DNA of 64,000 bases from Verminephrobacter aporrectodeae subsp. tuberculatae At4 (GTDB lineage: Bacteria > Pseudomonadota > Gammaproteobacteria > Burkholderiales > Burkholderiaceae_C). Where the stretch lies: positions 1 to 64,000 of the forward strand of contig NZ_AFAL01000350.1 of NCBI RefSeq assembly GCF_000193225.1. Direction: 5' to 3'. Both the position numbers and the translations under genes were made by a program. This document shows, piece by piece, positions 39,639 to 49,386 of the stretch. Within the stretch, counting starts at the first letter, position 1, and the number at the start of each line of letters is the position of its first letter. Under the pieces are notes generated by a model, which was not told where the DNA came from, searched no databases, and worked only from the letters and a program-made list of their open reading frames with translations.

Positions 39639-39965
39639 TCACGTGGCGGTCGCGATCTGGATCTGTTCCTTGAGTTTGCTGCTGGCATGAAACGTCACCA
39701 CCCGGCGTGCGCAGATCGAAATCGCCTCGCCGGTGTGCAGATTGCGCCCCGGACGGGGGAGCTTGGCGCGGGTCTGAAAATTGCCAAAGCCCGTCAGTTT
39801 GACGTCCTGGCCCTGCGCCAAGCTGTGCGTGATCAGCGCGAAGAACGCGTCGATCATGTCCTTGGATTCGCGCTTGTTCAGGCCGATCTGCTCGAACAGC
39901 AGGCCGGCCAGTTGCGCCTTGGTCAGCGCCGGGGTCTCCAGGCTTTCGACTGCCAATTCGAGCAT
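39639..39965 (-). CDS. ihfA: integration host factor subunit alpha
   Basis: IHF-alpha pairs with IHF-beta to bend DNA at specific sites. The 108-residue protein has TPALTKAQLAGLLFEQIGLNK, the dimer core ESKDMIDAFFALI, GFGNFQTRAKLPRPGRNLHTG and the DNA-binding arm region ending ISICARRVVTFHASSKLKE. The usual arm reads RNPKTG; here RNLHTG is a small variation. It follows pheT after 25 bases, the usual order. Confidence 0.95.
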   Translation of the reverse strand: MLELAVESLETPALTKAQLAGLLFEQIGLNKRESKDMIDAFFALITHSLAQGQDVKLTGFGNFQTRAKLPRPGRNLHTGEAISICARRVVTFHASSKLKEQIQIATAT

Positions 39966-39990
39966 GGCTTCACTCCTTTTGAAAACACCA

Positions 39991-42438
39991 TCAGACACGC
40001 AGCCTGGCACCCGTGCACTGGGCCAGCCGGGCCACCACCGCCTGCACTGCGGCATCGATTTGCGCCTCGGTCAGCGGGGCCTCGTCGTGCCCCAGGGTCA
40101 GGCGCAGGGCCAGGCTTTTCTCACCTGCTGCCAAGCCACCTGCGGGCGTTTCTTCGCCCGCACGCCGGGCCTTCGGGCGGTACAGATCAAACAGCACGGC
40201 CGCGCGCAGCATGGTGCCGGGTACGGCCTGCTGCGCCGCGGCCATGATCTCGGCGTGCGTCACGCGCTCGGCGACCACCACGGCCAGATCGCGCTCCACC
40301 GCCTGCTGCCTGGGCACGGGCTGGAACCGGGGCAGCACGCGCTGCTGCACGGCGTCGAGCGCCAGTTCGAACAGCACCGGAGCCTGCGGCAGTTCCCACG
40401 ACTGGCGCCACCGGGGATGCAGTTCACCGAGAAAACCGATGGTGTCCCCGTGCAGCAGCACGCGCGCGCAGCGGCCGGGGTGCATGGCGGGGTGGCTGGC
40501 CGGCTCAAAATCGGCTTGCAGCGGGGCCAACAACGCCTCGACGTCGCCCTTCACGTCGAAGAAATCGACGGCCTGCTCCTTGCGCCCCCATTGCAGCGCA
40601 TCGTTCGGGCCGTAGGCCAGGGCGGCGACGCGCATGGGCTGGTGAATGCCTTCCACGGTGCTGTCGCTGGCGCGCACGCTGGCGTCGCGCAGGAACACGC
40701 GGCCCAGTTCGAACACGCGCACGCGCTCGCTGCGGCGGTCCAGGTTGAACTGGAGTACCTGCAGCAGCGAACCGAGCAGGGTCGAGCGCATCACGCCCAT
40801 TTGGCTGGCGATGGGGTTGAGCAGTTTGATGGGCTGGGTATTCGCGGCGAGTTCATGCTCCCAGCGTTCCTGCACGAAGCTGAAGTTGATCGTTTCCTGA
40901 TAGCCCAGGCCCGCCAGCGCGCGGCGCACGGCAAATGGGCTGCGCCGGGTCTCGGTCGCAGGCCGGGGCGTGATCGGTGCCAGGGGGGGCGTGTCGGGCA
41001 GCTTGTCGTAGCCGAGCGTGCGTGCCACTTCCTCGATCAGGTCTTCCTCGATCGCGATGTCAAAGCGGTACGCGGGCGGCGTGACCGTGAGGCAGCCCTC
41101 GCCCGGCACCACGGGCAGGCCCAGGCGCTGCAGCGCGTCGGCGCATTGCGACTGCGTGAGCGGCATGCCGATGACCTTCGCGGCGCGCGCCACGCGCAGC
41201 GTTACGGGCTGTGGCACGGGCAGATTCAGGATCTGGTCGTCAACGGGTCCGCAGACGGTCTGCGGCGTTGCGCAGATGTCGATGACCAACTGCGTGATGC
41301 GCTCGATATGCTCCACGGTCAGGCTCGGATCGACGCCGCGTTCGAAGCGGTGGCCGGCTTCGGTCGCGAAGTGGAAGCGGCGCGAGCGCCCGGCCAGCGC
41401 CTTGGGCCACCAGAACGCGGCCTCGATGTAGATGTTGCGCGTATCCTCCGACACCGCCGTGGCGGCGCCGCCCATGATTCCGGCCAGCGATTCGACCTGC
41501 TGCGCGTCGGCGATCACCCCCACCTTGTCGTCCAGCGTGACGCGGCGGCCATCGAGCAATTCGAGTTGCTCGCCGGGCCGGCCCCAGCGCACGTCCAGGC
41601 CGCCGTGGATCTTGTCGAGGTCAAAAATATGCGAGGGGCGTCCGAGTTCGAACATCACGTAGTTGGAGATGTCCACCAACGGCGCTACGCCGCGCTGACC
41701 GCAGCGCGCCAGGCGCTCGAGCATCCACTGCGGTGTGCGGGCGCGGGCGTTCACGTTGCGCACGATGCGGCCGGAAAAGCGCCCGCACAGGTCGCTGGCG
41801 CTGACCTTCACGCGCAGCGTGTCGCTGAGCCCGGCTGCGACTGCGGGAAACGGGGGCTGCTGCAACGGCGCGCCGGTGAATGCCGAAAGTTCGCGCGCAA
41901 CGCCATGGACGCTCAGGCAATGCGCGAGATTGGGCGTGAGCTTCAGGGTGAACAGGGTGTCGTCCAGGTCCAGGTGCACGCGGATGTCCTGGCCCGGGGG
42001 GGCGCCGGCGTCGAGTTCGAGCAAACCGCCGTGCTCTTGCGATAGCCCGAGTTCGCGGGCCGAGCACAGCATGCCCTGGCTTTGCACGCCGCGCAGTTCG
42101 CTTACCCGAATCAGAATGGGCTTGCCGCCCTCACCGGGCGGCAGTTCGGCGCCCACCAGGGCGCAAGGCACCTTGATTCCCGCGCGGGCGTTCGGCGCGC
42201 CGCACACGACGTCGAGCAAGGCCGCCTGCCCCACGTCAACCTGGCACAGGCGCAGGCGGTCGGCGTCGGGGTGGCGCACGGCCTGCCGGATCTCGCCCAC
42301 CACGACCTTGCTGAAAGGCGGCGCCACGGGGCGCAGTTCCTCCACCTCGAGGCCGGCCATGGTCAGCGTTTCGGCCAATTCGGCCGTCGTCAGGGGCGGG
42401 TTGCAGAACGTGCGCAACCAGGATTCAGGAAATTGCAT
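39991..42438 (-). CDS. pheT: phenylalanyl-tRNA synthetase beta subunit
   Basis: PheT with PheS charges tRNA-Phe. The 815-residue protein has an N-terminal segment MQFPESWLRTFCNPPLTTAE, an EMAP-like tRNA-binding domain (about 40-150, with VVCGAPNARAGIKVPCALVG), the B3/B4 editing domain, the B5 domain, and the C-terminal anticodon-binding ferredoxin fold (PVPRQQAVERDLAVVV). ATG 42438 is chosen by homology. It is 73 bases after pheS. Confidence 0.97.
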   Translation of the reverse strand: MQFPESWLRTFCNPPLTTAELAETLTMAGLEVEELRPVAPPFSKVVVGEIRQAVRHPDADRLRLCQVDVGQAALLDVVCGAPNARAGIKVPCALVGAELPPGEGGKPILIRVSELRGVQSQGMLCSARELGLSQEHGGLLELDAGAPPGQDIRVHLDLDDTLFTLKLTPNLAHCLSVHGVARELSAFTGAPLQQPPFPAVAAGLSDTLRVKVSASDLCGRFSGRIVRNVNARARTPQWMLERLARCGQRGVAPLVDISNYVMFELGRPSHIFDLDKIHGGLDVRWGRPGEQLELLDGRRVTLDDKVGVIADAQQVESLAGIMGGAATAVSEDTRNIYIEAAFWWPKALAGRSRRFHFATEAGHRFERGVDPSLTVEHIERITQLVIDICATPQTVCGPVDDQILNLPVPQPVTLRVARAAKVIGMPLTQSQCADALQRLGLPVVPGEGCLTVTPPAYRFDIAIEEDLIEEVARTLGYDKLPDTPPLAPITPRPATETRRSPFAVRRALAGLGYQETINFSFVQERWEHELAANTQPIKLLNPIASQMGVMRSTLLGSLLQVLQFNLDRRSERVRVFELGRVFLRDASVRASDSTVEGIHQPMRVAALAYGPNDALQWGRKEQAVDFFDVKGDVEALLAPLQADFEPASHPAMHPGRCARVLLHGDTIGFLGELHPRWRQSWELPQAPVLFELALDAVQQRVLPRFQPVPRQQAVERDLAVVVAERVTHAEIMAAAQQAVPGTMLRAAVLFDLYRPKARRAGEETPAGGLAAGEKSLALRLTLGHDEAPLTEAQIDAAVQAVVARLAQCTGARLRV

Positions 42439-42511
42439 GCTCGGACTCTGGTGGGTAGCGGGGCGCGGCCACCGGGAGCGCGCCCCGCGGAAGGAATCTG
42501 CGGTATCGGCT

Positions 42512-43564
42512 TTACTGGAACTGCGACAGGAAGCGGATGTCGCCGTCAAAGAACAGGCGCAGGTCGTTGACGCCATAGCGCAGCATGCTCAGGCGGTCTG
42601 GTCCCATGCCAAAGGCAAAGCCGATGTGCTTCTCGGGGTCGAGTCCCATGTTGCGCACCACGTTGGGATGCACCTGGCCCGATCCGGCCACCTCCAGCCA
42701 GCGGCCCGCGAGCGGCCCGGTCTGGAAGCGGATGTCGATCTCGGCGCTGGGCTCGGTGAACGGGAAGAAACTGGGGCGAAAGCGCAGCACCAGGTCTTCG
42801 TGCTCGAAGAACGTGCGGCAGAAGTCGGTGAAGACGACCTTCAGGTCCTTGAAGCTCACGTTCTCGCCAATCCACAGGCCTTCGCATTGGTGGAACATGG
42901 GCGAGTGCGTGGCGTCGCTGTCAACGCGGTAGGTGCGGCCCGGGGCGATCACCCGGATCTCGGGGATGGACTGGCCTGCATCGAGCGCCGCCCGGTGCTT
43001 CTTCACATGCTGCAGCGCGTGGCGGATCTGCATGGGGCTGGTGTGCGTGCGCAGCAGGTTGGGCGCGCCGGCGCTGCCGCCCTCGACGTAGAAGGTGTCG
43101 TGCATGGAGCGCGCGGGATGGTCCTCGGGCGTGTTCAGCGCGCTGAAGTTGAACCAGTCGGTCTCGATCTCGGGACCTTCGGCGACGTCGAAACCCATGG
43201 AGCCGAAGATGCCCTGGATGCGCTCGAGCGTCAGCGACACCGGGTGCAGCCCCCCCGGTCCGCGCTGGCGGCCCGGCAGGCTCACGTCCAGCGCTTCGGC
43301 CTCGAGTTGCGCCTGCAGTTCGGCGTCGGCCAGGGCTTGGCGGCGTGCGTTCAGGGCCGCCTCGACGGCCTGCTTGGCCGCATTGATGGCCGCGCCGCGG
43401 GCTTTCTTTTCCTCCACGCCAAGCTGCGCCAGGCCCTTCATGAGCTCGGTCACGCGGCCCGAACGGCCCAGAAACTGCGCCTTGGCGTTTTCCAGATCGG
43501 CCGGGGTGGCACTTTGGGCAAAGCGTTGCACCGCGCTCTCGACCAGGGAATCCAACTCATTCAT
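42512..43564 (-). CDS. pheS: phenylalanyl-tRNA synthetase alpha subunit
   Basis: PheS is the catalytic subunit for phenylalanine activation. The 350-residue protein has an N-terminal coiled coil (about 1-90), then class II motifs including the motif 2 segment [11 protein letters not shown]-like [18 protein letters not shown] and motif 3 [32 protein letters not shown] carries the phenylalanine pocket. It follows rplT after 148 bases with a hairpin between. Confidence 0.98.
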   Translation of the reverse strand: MNELDSLVESAVQRFAQSATPADLENAKAQFLGRSGRVTELMKGLAQLGVEEKKARGAAINAAKQAVEAALNARRQALADAELQAQLEAEALDVSLPGRQRGPGGLHPVSLTLERIQGIFGSMGFDVAEGPEIETDWFNFSALNTPEDHPARSMHDTFYVEGGSAGAPNLLRTHTSPMQIRHALQHVKKHRAALDAGQSIPEIRVIAPGRTYRVDSDATHSPMFHQCEGLWIGENVSFKDLKVVFTDFCRTFFEHEDLVLRFRPSFFPFTEPSAEIDIRFQTGPLAGRWLEVAGSGQVHPNVVRNMGLDPEKHIGFAFGMGPDRLSMLRYGVNDLRLFFDGDIRFLSQFQ

Positions 43565-43582
43565 GGCAACTCTTGAAAATGC

Positions 43583-43620
43583 ACGAGGGCCAGCGCCTTT
43601 TCACAAGCCCTGACCCTCGT
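43583..43620 (-). other. stem-loop between rplT and pheS
   Basis: ACGAGGG and CCCTCGT form a 7-bp stem that can be extended by inner GC pairs. On the minus strand it is followed by GCATTTTC, a weak T-run. It could be a partial terminator or attenuator limiting read-through into pheST. No phenylalanine-rich leader peptide was found here. Confidence 0.4.
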
Positions 43621-43712
43621 TGTTTGTCTGCGCGGCAAGCGAACCAGTGTTCTGCCCCGCGTCATGTGCCGATCTTCGCGCGGCAGGACACCAGGTCACC
43701 GGTCGTGAACAC

Positions 43713-44072
43713 TCAAGCCGCCAGCCTGGCCTTGACCTGCTCCACGATGCTGCCAAAGGCCGCCCTGTCGTGCACCGCGAGGTCGGCGAGCATCTTGCGG
43801 TCGATCTCGATCGAGGCCTTCTTCAGGCCGTCAGCGAACTGGCTGTAGGTCAGGCCCAGTTCCCGGGCGGCGGCGTTGATGCGGGCAATCCACAGTTGGC
43901 GGAATACGCGCTTCTTGGTGCGGCGGTCGCGGTAGGCGTACTGCCCGGCCTTCATGACCGCCTGTTTGGCGATCCGGAAGACATTGCCGCGGCGACCACG
44001 GAAACCCTTGGCAAGGGCGAGAACTTTCTTGTGACGGGCACGGGCCGTTACACCACGTTTGACGCGAGGCAT
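43713..44072 (-). CDS. rplT: 50S ribosomal protein L20
   Basis: L20 is an early 23S rRNA-binding protein needed for large-subunit assembly. The 119-residue protein starts [20 protein letters not shown] and has [20 protein letters not shown] and [19 protein letters not shown]. It follows rpmI after 25 bases. In E. coli L20 represses rpmI-rplT translation; the structure used there was not identified here. Confidence 0.98.
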   Translation of the reverse strand: MPRVKRGVTARARHKKVLALAKGFRGRRGNVFRIAKQAVMKAGQYAYRDRRTKKRVFRQLWIARINAAARELGLTYSQFADGLKKASIEIDRKMLADLAVHDRAAFGSIVEQVKARLAA

Positions 44073-44097
44073 GTGAGTACTCCTTGTTCGTCGGTTG

Positions 44098-44301
44098 TCA
44101 AAGTCCGGCGCCCGGCAGCATCTGTGCAATGGAGCCCATGTCGGCCCCATGCACGGCAACCGAACCCCGCAGGTGGCGCTTGTTCTTGGTGCTCTTCTTG
44201 GTCAGGATGTGGCGTTTGAAGGCTTGGGCGCGCTTGACGGTACCACCGGGACGAACACGGAAGCGCTTCTTCGCGCTGCTCTTGGTTTTCATTTTGGGCA
44301 T
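44098..44301 (-). CDS. rpmI: 50S ribosomal protein L35
   Basis: L35 is a small basic large-subunit protein. The 67-residue protein from ATG 44301 reads [20 protein letters not shown] and ends near [17 protein letters not shown]. It lies between infC and rplT, the universal order. Confidence 0.97.
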   Translation of the reverse strand: MPKMKTKSSAKKRFRVRPGGTVKRAQAFKRHILTKKSTKNKRHLRGSVAVHGADMGSIAQMLPGAGL

Positions 44302-44495
44302 GTGACTGCTCCTGTTCATTGTGCTCGTGAGGCGTTTGCAAACCGATCTGCAAACTTGTTGGCCCCGAGCCACTTTTGTCGAAGTGGCTTTCGCCCTTCG
44401 TTCGGCGCCGCCGTGGCAGCGCCTGCGAACACCAGCGCCTTGCGGGCGCGGCGCGCGCATTCTCTCAGATTCCCGAATACTCCCGGATTCGGCCG

Positions 44496-45098
44496 TCAGG
44501 CCGTAGCGCCCGTTGCGGAAGCGGCTTCCGAAGCCGGTTTGGCAGCCGCCGGCTTTTTCTTGCCCGGGGCAATCATCATGATCATCTGGCGGCCTTCCAA
44601 CTTGGGAAACTGCTCGATGATGATGCTGTCAGCCAGATCGTCGCGGATACGATTCAGCAGGGCCAAGCCCAGTTCCTGGTGCGTGATTTCACGTCCCCGG
44701 AAGCGCAGCGTGATCTTGCACTTGTCGCCATCGGCCAAGAAGCGGCGGATGTTGCGCATCTTGATGTTGTAGTCGCCATCATCGGTACCGGGGCGGAATT
44801 TGACTTCCTTGATTTCGATGACCGTCTGCTTGGCCTTGGCCTCGGCCGCCCGCTTTTGTTCCTGGTACTTGAACTTGCCATAGTCCATCAGGCGGCACAC
44901 CGGGGGTTTCGCCGTGGCAGCGATTTCCACCAGATCCACGTCCAACTCACCCGCCATGCGCAGGGCTTCCGTCAGGCTCACGACGCCCAGAGGCTCGTTT
45001 TCCGGCCCGGAGAGGCGGACCTCCGGAGCCAGGATTTCCCGGTTCAGGCGGTGCTTGCGCTCTTCGCGGTGGCGACGATCACGAAATTCAGTAGCGAT
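44496..45098 (-). CDS. infC: translation initiation factor IF-3, AUC start codon
   Basis: IF-3 keeps ribosomal subunits apart and rejects wrong start codons. The frame has no ATG at the right place: the conserved N-terminus [20 protein letters not shown] begins just after an ATC at 45098, with AAGGA 9 bases upstream. A rare AUU/AUC start is the known way infC autoregulates, because IF-3 discriminates against such codons. From this start the protein has about 200 residues. Conserved parts are [32 protein letters not shown] and the C-terminal domain ([19 protein letters not shown]). A later GTG (44981) would lose the N-terminal domain and is rejected. Confidence 0.93.
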   Translation of the reverse strand: MATEFRDRRHREERKHRLNREILAPEVRLSGPENEPLGVVSLTEALRMAGELDVDLVEIAATAKPPVCRLMDYGKFKYQEQKRAAEAKAKQTVIEIKEVKFRPGTDDGDYNIKMRNIRRFLADGDKCKITLRFRGREITHQELGLALLNRIRDDLADSIIIEQFPKLEGRQMIMMIAPGKKKPAAAKPASEAASATGATA

Positions 45099-45121
45099 GA
45101 CTATCTTCCTTTAATTCAAAT

Positions 45122-45138
45122 GCTACAAATTATGTAGC
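45122..45138. repeat. inverted repeat in infC leader
   Basis: GCTACA (45122-45127) and TGTAGC (45133-45138) form an exact inverted repeat with a 5-base AT spacer. It lies 24 bases before the infC start, between thrS and infC. It resembles AT-rich GCTAC-type intergenic palindromes I recall from Comamonadaceae, but that link is from memory. It may shape translation control of infC. Confidence 0.45.
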
Positions 45139-45185
45139 TACAAACGCGTGCATGGCTGGCGCCAAAGAATTCATGCATACCAGAA

Positions 45186-47114
45186 TCAGACTTTGGTGGC
45201 GATGTCCTGGGCGATCAGTTCGGCGAAAGCTTCAACGGACATCACGCCGAGGTCACGGTTGCCCCGGCCACGCACTGCGACAGCGCCTGCGGCCTTTTCC
45301 TTGTCGCCTGCGACGAGGATGTACGGCAGCTTTTGCAACGAGTGCTCGCGTATTTTATAGGTGATCTTCTCGTTTCGTAGATCGAGCGCAACCCTGAGGT
45401 CTTGACCCGGCAGCATTTTTTGCAGCTTTGCGGCAATTTCGCGACAGTAGTCGGCCTGCGCGTCGGTGATGTTGAGCAGCGCCAACTGCACCGGCGCAAG
45501 CCAGACGGGGAGGGCGCCCGCGTAGTGCTCGATGAGCATGCCGATGAAGCGTTCCATGCTGCCCACGGTGGCGCGGTGCAGCATCAGCGGGCGCTTGCGG
45601 CTGCCGTCCTCGGCCACGTACTGCGCGTCCAGGCGCTCGGGCAGGTTCGGGTCGATCTGTAGCGTCCCGCACTGCCATTGGCGGCCCAGCGCGTCCTTGA
45701 GCGTGTATTCGATCTTCGGGCCGTAGAACGCGCCCTCGCCTGCAGCGATCTCGAACGCGCAGCCCGAATGGCGCAGGCCGTCCATCAGCGCCTTCTCGGC
45801 CAGGTCCCAGGATTCGTCCGTGCCGATGCGCGCATCGGGCCGCGTCGCCAGCTTGTAGATGATGTCGGTAAAACCGAAGTCCTTGTAGACCTTTTGCACC
45901 AGGGCCGTGTAGTTGGCGCACTCCTGGAGCACCTGCTCCTGCGTGCAGAAGATATGGCCATCGTCCTGCGTGAAACCGCGCACGCGCATGATGCCGTGCA
46001 GGCCACCCGTGGGCTCGTTGCGGTGGCAGGCGCCGAACTCGCCGTAGCGCAGCGGCAGATCGCGGTAGCTCTTGATCCCCTGCTTGTAAATCAGGATGTG
46101 GCCGGGGCAGTTCATCGGCTTGAGCGCGTAGGCGCGCTTTTCCGATTCGGTCGTGAACATGTTGTCGCGGTACTTGTCCCAGTGGCCTGTTTTCTCCCAC
46201 AGGCTCTGGTCCAGGATCTGCGGGCCCTTGACCTCCTGGTAGCCGTTGTCGCGGTACACGCGGCGCATGTACTGCTCCACCTCCTGCCACAGGGCCCAGC
46301 CCTTGGGGTGCCAGAACACGGTGCCCGGCGAGTGCTCGTCCAGGTGGAACAGGCCCAGCTCGCGGCCCAGCCTGCGGTGGTCGCGCTTCTCGGCCTCTTC
46401 GAGCACGCGGAGGTATTCCTGCAGTTCCTCCCGGCTCGCCCAGGCCGTGCCATAGATGCGCTGCAGCATCTCGTTGCGGTGGTCGCCGCGCCAGTAGGCG
46501 CCCGCCACCTTCATGAGCTTGAAGAATTTCAGCCGGCCCGTGCTGGGCACATGCGGGCCGCGGCACAGGTCTTCGAAATGGCCTTCGCGGTACAGGCTCA
46601 GTTCTTCGCCGCCGGGGATTGCGGCAATGATCTCGGCCTTGTAGTGCTCGCCCAGGCCCTTGAAGTAGGCCACGGCCTCGTCGCGCGGCAGCACGCGGCG
46701 CACGACGGGCTCGTCCCTTGCGGCCAGTTCCTGCATGCGCTTCTCGATCGCCGCCAAGTCTTCGGGCGTGAAGGGGCGCTGGTACGCAAAGTCGTAGAAG
46801 AAGCCGTTTTCGATCACCGGACCGACGGTCACCTGCGCTTCGGGGAACAACTCCTTGACGGCGTAGGCCAGCAGGTGGGCCGTGGAGTGGCGGATCAGTT
46901 CCAGCCCTTCGGCGTCCCGGGCCGTGATGATGGACAGCGGGCTGTCCGCCGTGATCTGGTGGCTGGTGTCCACCAGCCTGTCGCCAATCTTGCCGGCCAG
47001 GGCGGCCTTGGCCAGACCCGGGCCGATGGATGCCGCCACCTCGGTCACCGTCACGGGGCCCGGAAATTCGCGCTGCGCGCCATCGGGGAGCGTGATCCGA
47101 ATCATGGGAGTCAT
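45186..47114 (-). CDS. thrS: threonyl-tRNA synthetase
   Basis: ThrRS charges tRNA-Thr. The 642-residue protein has an N-terminal TGS domain (about 4-65), the editing domain with [19 protein letters not shown] (about 77-95), the catalytic core with [13 protein letters not shown] and [19 protein letters not shown], and a C-terminal anticodon-binding domain (about 540-640). ATG 47114 has AAGGAAAGA upstream. It starts the thrS-infC-rpmI-rplT-pheST-ihfA run. Confidence 0.98.
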   Translation of the reverse strand: MTPMIRITLPDGAQREFPGPVTVTEVAASIGPGLAKAALAGKIGDRLVDTSHQITADSPLSIITARDAEGLELIRHSTAHLLAYAVKELFPEAQVTVGPVIENGFFYDFAYQRPFTPEDLAAIEKRMQELAARDEPVVRRVLPRDEAVAYFKGLGEHYKAEIIAAIPGGEELSLYREGHFEDLCRGPHVPSTGRLKFFKLMKVAGAYWRGDHRNEMLQRIYGTAWASREELQEYLRVLEEAEKRDHRRLGRELGLFHLDEHSPGTVFWHPKGWALWQEVEQYMRRVYRDNGYQEVKGPQILDQSLWEKTGHWDKYRDNMFTTESEKRAYALKPMNCPGHILIYKQGIKSYRDLPLRYGEFGACHRNEPTGGLHGIMRVRGFTQDDGHIFCTQEQVLQECANYTALVQKVYKDFGFTDIIYKLATRPDARIGTDESWDLAEKALMDGLRHSGCAFEIAAGEGAFYGPKIEYTLKDALGRQWQCGTLQIDPNLPERLDAQYVAEDGSRKRPLMLHRATVGSMERFIGMLIEHYAGALPVWLAPVQLALLNITDAQADYCREIAAKLQKMLPGQDLRVALDLRNEKITYKIREHSLQKLPYILVAGDKEKAAGAVAVRGRGNRDLGVMSVEAFAELIAQDIATKV

Positions 47115-47183
47115 TCTTTCCTTGCCAATGGGGCGCGTGCGCCAGGCCCGGCAACAAGCATGGCGCGCATCCCCTCTGCTGCT

Positions 47184-47630
47184 TTATGTGGAGGATGCAC
47201 AAAGACGCCGCTCGAGCGCTGCATTCATGGCACCAAAGCCACGCTCGGTGTCATGCCGAATGCTGTGGAATATGGGTGCCGACAAGAGACCGGAGAAAGT
47301 CTCGCTATGCGTCAGTTCGGTTCTTGCATTCGGCAAGGACCGAAGGTCGAACTGGTGCAGGCCACAGAAAAGCCATGTGCTGCCTTTCCAGGACCCACGC
47401 CATGCCAGCGATTGCGCGGGGACCAGGGTGAGCAGTGTCGCTTCAAAGGTTTGGCGTTTGGGGGGCTGCAAGGTCACCGCAATGCGCAAGGACGCACCCA
47501 GCGTGCACTGCCCGGAAATCTCGACGATAAACGGATTCCAGGAAGGGTAATTTGCAAAATCCGCGAGTACGGCCCATACGTCATTCACAGGTGCGTCCAT
47601 CTGGATCCGGGTGGTGATTTTCTTGGTCAT
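47184..47630 (-). CDS. SRPBCC (polyketide cyclase/dehydrase-like) family protein
   Basis: The 148-residue protein looks like a START/Bet v1 fold ligand-binding domain. It starts TKKITTRIQMDAPVNDVWAV, then LADFANYPSWNPFI, a typical opening for this superfamily, and ends with a helix (MNAALERRLCAS). There is no signal peptide or membrane segment. The start at ATG 47630 is where homology begins. Its ligand and role are unknown, and it lies 69 bases upstream of thrS on the same strand without clear coupling. Confidence 0.75.
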   Translation of the reverse strand: MTKKITTRIQMDAPVNDVWAVLADFANYPSWNPFIVEISGQCTLGASLRIAVTLQPPKRQTFEATLLTLVPAQSLAWRGSWKGSTWLFCGLHQFDLRSLPNARTELTHSETFSGLLSAPIFHSIRHDTERGFGAMNAALERRLCASST

Positions 47631-47794
47631 GACGGGGGGCCATCCCGTACCGGTGCGTACGGCCAGCCTCAGCGGCCGGGGGAGTGATCTCGTGGAATGA
47701 ATGGGCGCGCATCTTACCTTGTCGGAACATGACGCGAACTGCTTGCGTTTCCTTTCGTGCTGCCATTTGCGGGTCAGGACACCCGTGCGGGTGC

Positions 47795-48409
47795 TCACCG
47801 CTCTCTGGAAGGAAGCAAGGAATCGGCACCGGCGGCTTGAAAGTTCATGAGCCGCAGCCCCTCTACCTCGTCGCTGAGCGGCGGGTAGTCGCGCCAGTGC
47901 GGCAGGTTGTAGTGCCACCACTCCTTCGGGTTGTGCGCAAAGCCGCTGGCCACCATCAGGCCGAGCAATAGCGCGCGGTTGCGCTGGGCCACGATCGGCA
48001 CGTCGATGCGGCCGTGGCCGGACTGCGCCGTCATGTCGTCAAAGTCGGTGCCCATGTCCAGCGGCTCGCCCGCGCTGTTGGCCAACGTCAGGTCAACCGC
48101 CACGCCCCGGCTGTGCATCGGGCCCTGGCGTGGGTCGGCAACGAAGTTCGGGTCGGGTAGCACCTTCCACAACAGCCATTGGGCCGCCACCGGGCGGTAG
48201 GCGTCAAACACGCGCAGCCGCAGGTTCTGCGCTGCGGCGAGCGCAGCGGCGCGCAGCAGGGCCTGCAATGCATGCGGATGCAGCAAGGCGACCGTGCGCT
48301 GGTAGATGGGCCGCCGGGTCAGGTTGTCGGCGCTGGCATAGAGCAGGTCGATGTCGATCGAAGGGTGAGAAATGGTTTCGAGAAGCATGGGGTCATGGGT
48401 GGCGTTCAT
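47795..48409 (-). CDS. ddpX: D-alanyl-D-alanine dipeptidase (VanX/DdpX family)
   Basis: This metallopeptidase splits D-Ala-D-Ala, as VanX and E. coli DdpX do. The 204-residue protein has the zinc-site motif SRGVAVDLTL (His at the SRG-type position is replaced in spelling by HSRG: GPMHSRGVAVDLT), the aspartate in GTDFDDM, and EWWHYN, where Glu and His complete the active site. FDAYRP near residue 70 is also typical. There is no clear signal peptide, so a cytoplasmic recycling role is likelier than vancomycin resistance. No vanH/vanA partners are near. ATG 48388 is an alternative start. Confidence 0.85.
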   Translation of the reverse strand: MNATHDPMLLETISHPSIDIDLLYASADNLTRRPIYQRTVALLHPHALQALLRAAALAAAQNLRLRVFDAYRPVAAQWLLWKVLPDPNFVADPRQGPMHSRGVAVDLTLANSAGEPLDMGTDFDDMTAQSGHGRIDVPIVAQRNRALLLGLMVASGFAHNPKEWWHYNLPHWRDYPPLSDEVEGLRLMNFQAAGADSLLPSRER

Positions 48410-48524
48410 GCAAGGGCACTGCGCAATCGCTCGCGTGCACGGATGGCGCTGCTTGCAGCCACGGCAGTGTAGACGCAGCCGTCGCGGGGCCGGCCGGGTG
48501 AGCGGCGGATGGCAGAATGCCGCC

Positions 48525-49253
48525 ATGTTCACAGGCATCGTCCAGGCCACCGCCGCCATCGCCGCAGTCCACGCGCGCGCGGGGCTGCGCAGCCTGCTCC
48601 TGGAATTCCCCGCGGGCTTCTGCGAGGACCTGGGCATCGGCGCGAGCGTGTCGGTCGATGGCGTGTGCCTCACGGTCACCGGGCGGCCCTCGCCGACCGC
48701 GGCCGCGTTCGACGTGATGCAGCAGAGCCTGAACCTGACCACGCTGGGCGATTACGCGCCGGGCGAGCGCGTGAACGTGGAGCGCGCTGCCAGGGACGGC
48801 GCGGAGATCGGCGGGCACCCGCTGTCGGGGCACATCGACTGTGCGGCCACGCTCGCCGGGGTGCGCGCGGCCGAGGGCAATCTGGTGTGGCGCGTGGCCG
48901 TGCCGCCCGCGTTTTGCAAATACCTTTTTGCCCGGGGCTACATCGCCGTCCATGGCGCGAGCCTCACGCTGTCCGAGGTGAACCGCGCCGAAGGCTGGTT
49001 CGAGGTGTGGCTGATTCCCGAGACGCGCCGCGCCACGGTGTTCGAGCACAAGCGCGCCGGCGACCGGTTGAACATCGAGATCGAACGCAGCACGCAGGTG
49101 CTGGTGGATACCGTGCGCGAGGCGGTGCACGAAAGCCTGGGTCGCCTGCAGCCCGTGCTGGAGGAATTGCTTGCGCAAAAGGGCCTGGCGCTCGAAGACT
49201 TCATGCCGTCGGCGTGGCCACCGCACGCAGGCGGGCCGCCTGCTGCGCCGTGA
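48525..49253 (+). CDS. ribE: riboflavin synthase, alpha subunit
   Basis: Riboflavin synthase dismutates two lumazine molecules to riboflavin. The 242-residue protein has two lumazine-binding repeats: the first begins MFTGIVQATA and includes SVDGVCLTV; the second follows IGGHPLSGHIDC and includes VHGASLTLSEV and LIPETRRATVF. The C-terminus has about 30 extra residues over E. coli RibC. It stands alone, with no ribD, ribB or ribH nearby and no FMN riboswitch seen in the short gap upstream. Confidence 0.93.
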   Translation: MFTGIVQATAAIAAVHARAGLRSLLLEFPAGFCEDLGIGASVSVDGVCLTVTGRPSPTAAAFDVMQQSLNLTTLGDYAPGERVNVERAARDGAEIGGHPLSGHIDCAATLAGVRAAEGNLVWRVAVPPAFCKYLFARGYIAVHGASLTLSEVNRAEGWFEVWLIPETRRATVFEHKRAGDRLNIEIERSTQVLVDTVREAVHESLGRLQPVLEELLAQKGLALEDFMPSAWPPHAGGPPAAP

Positions 49254-49386
49254 GCCCGGCGTGTGTAGCCGGGCTCGACGAGCAAGGCCCTGCTCGTCGA
49301 GCGCATCGCGCACCGCCGGATGGATCGGCGGCTTCGGTCTGTCCGCATGAAGTGATGGTGCGCGCGCCATACCCCGAGACTCTCGC

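Noticed and set aside
47795-48409. Vancomycin resistance gene vanX
   Set aside because: No vanH, vanA or vanRS partners are near and the host is Gram-negative; a DdpX-type recycling enzyme is more likely.
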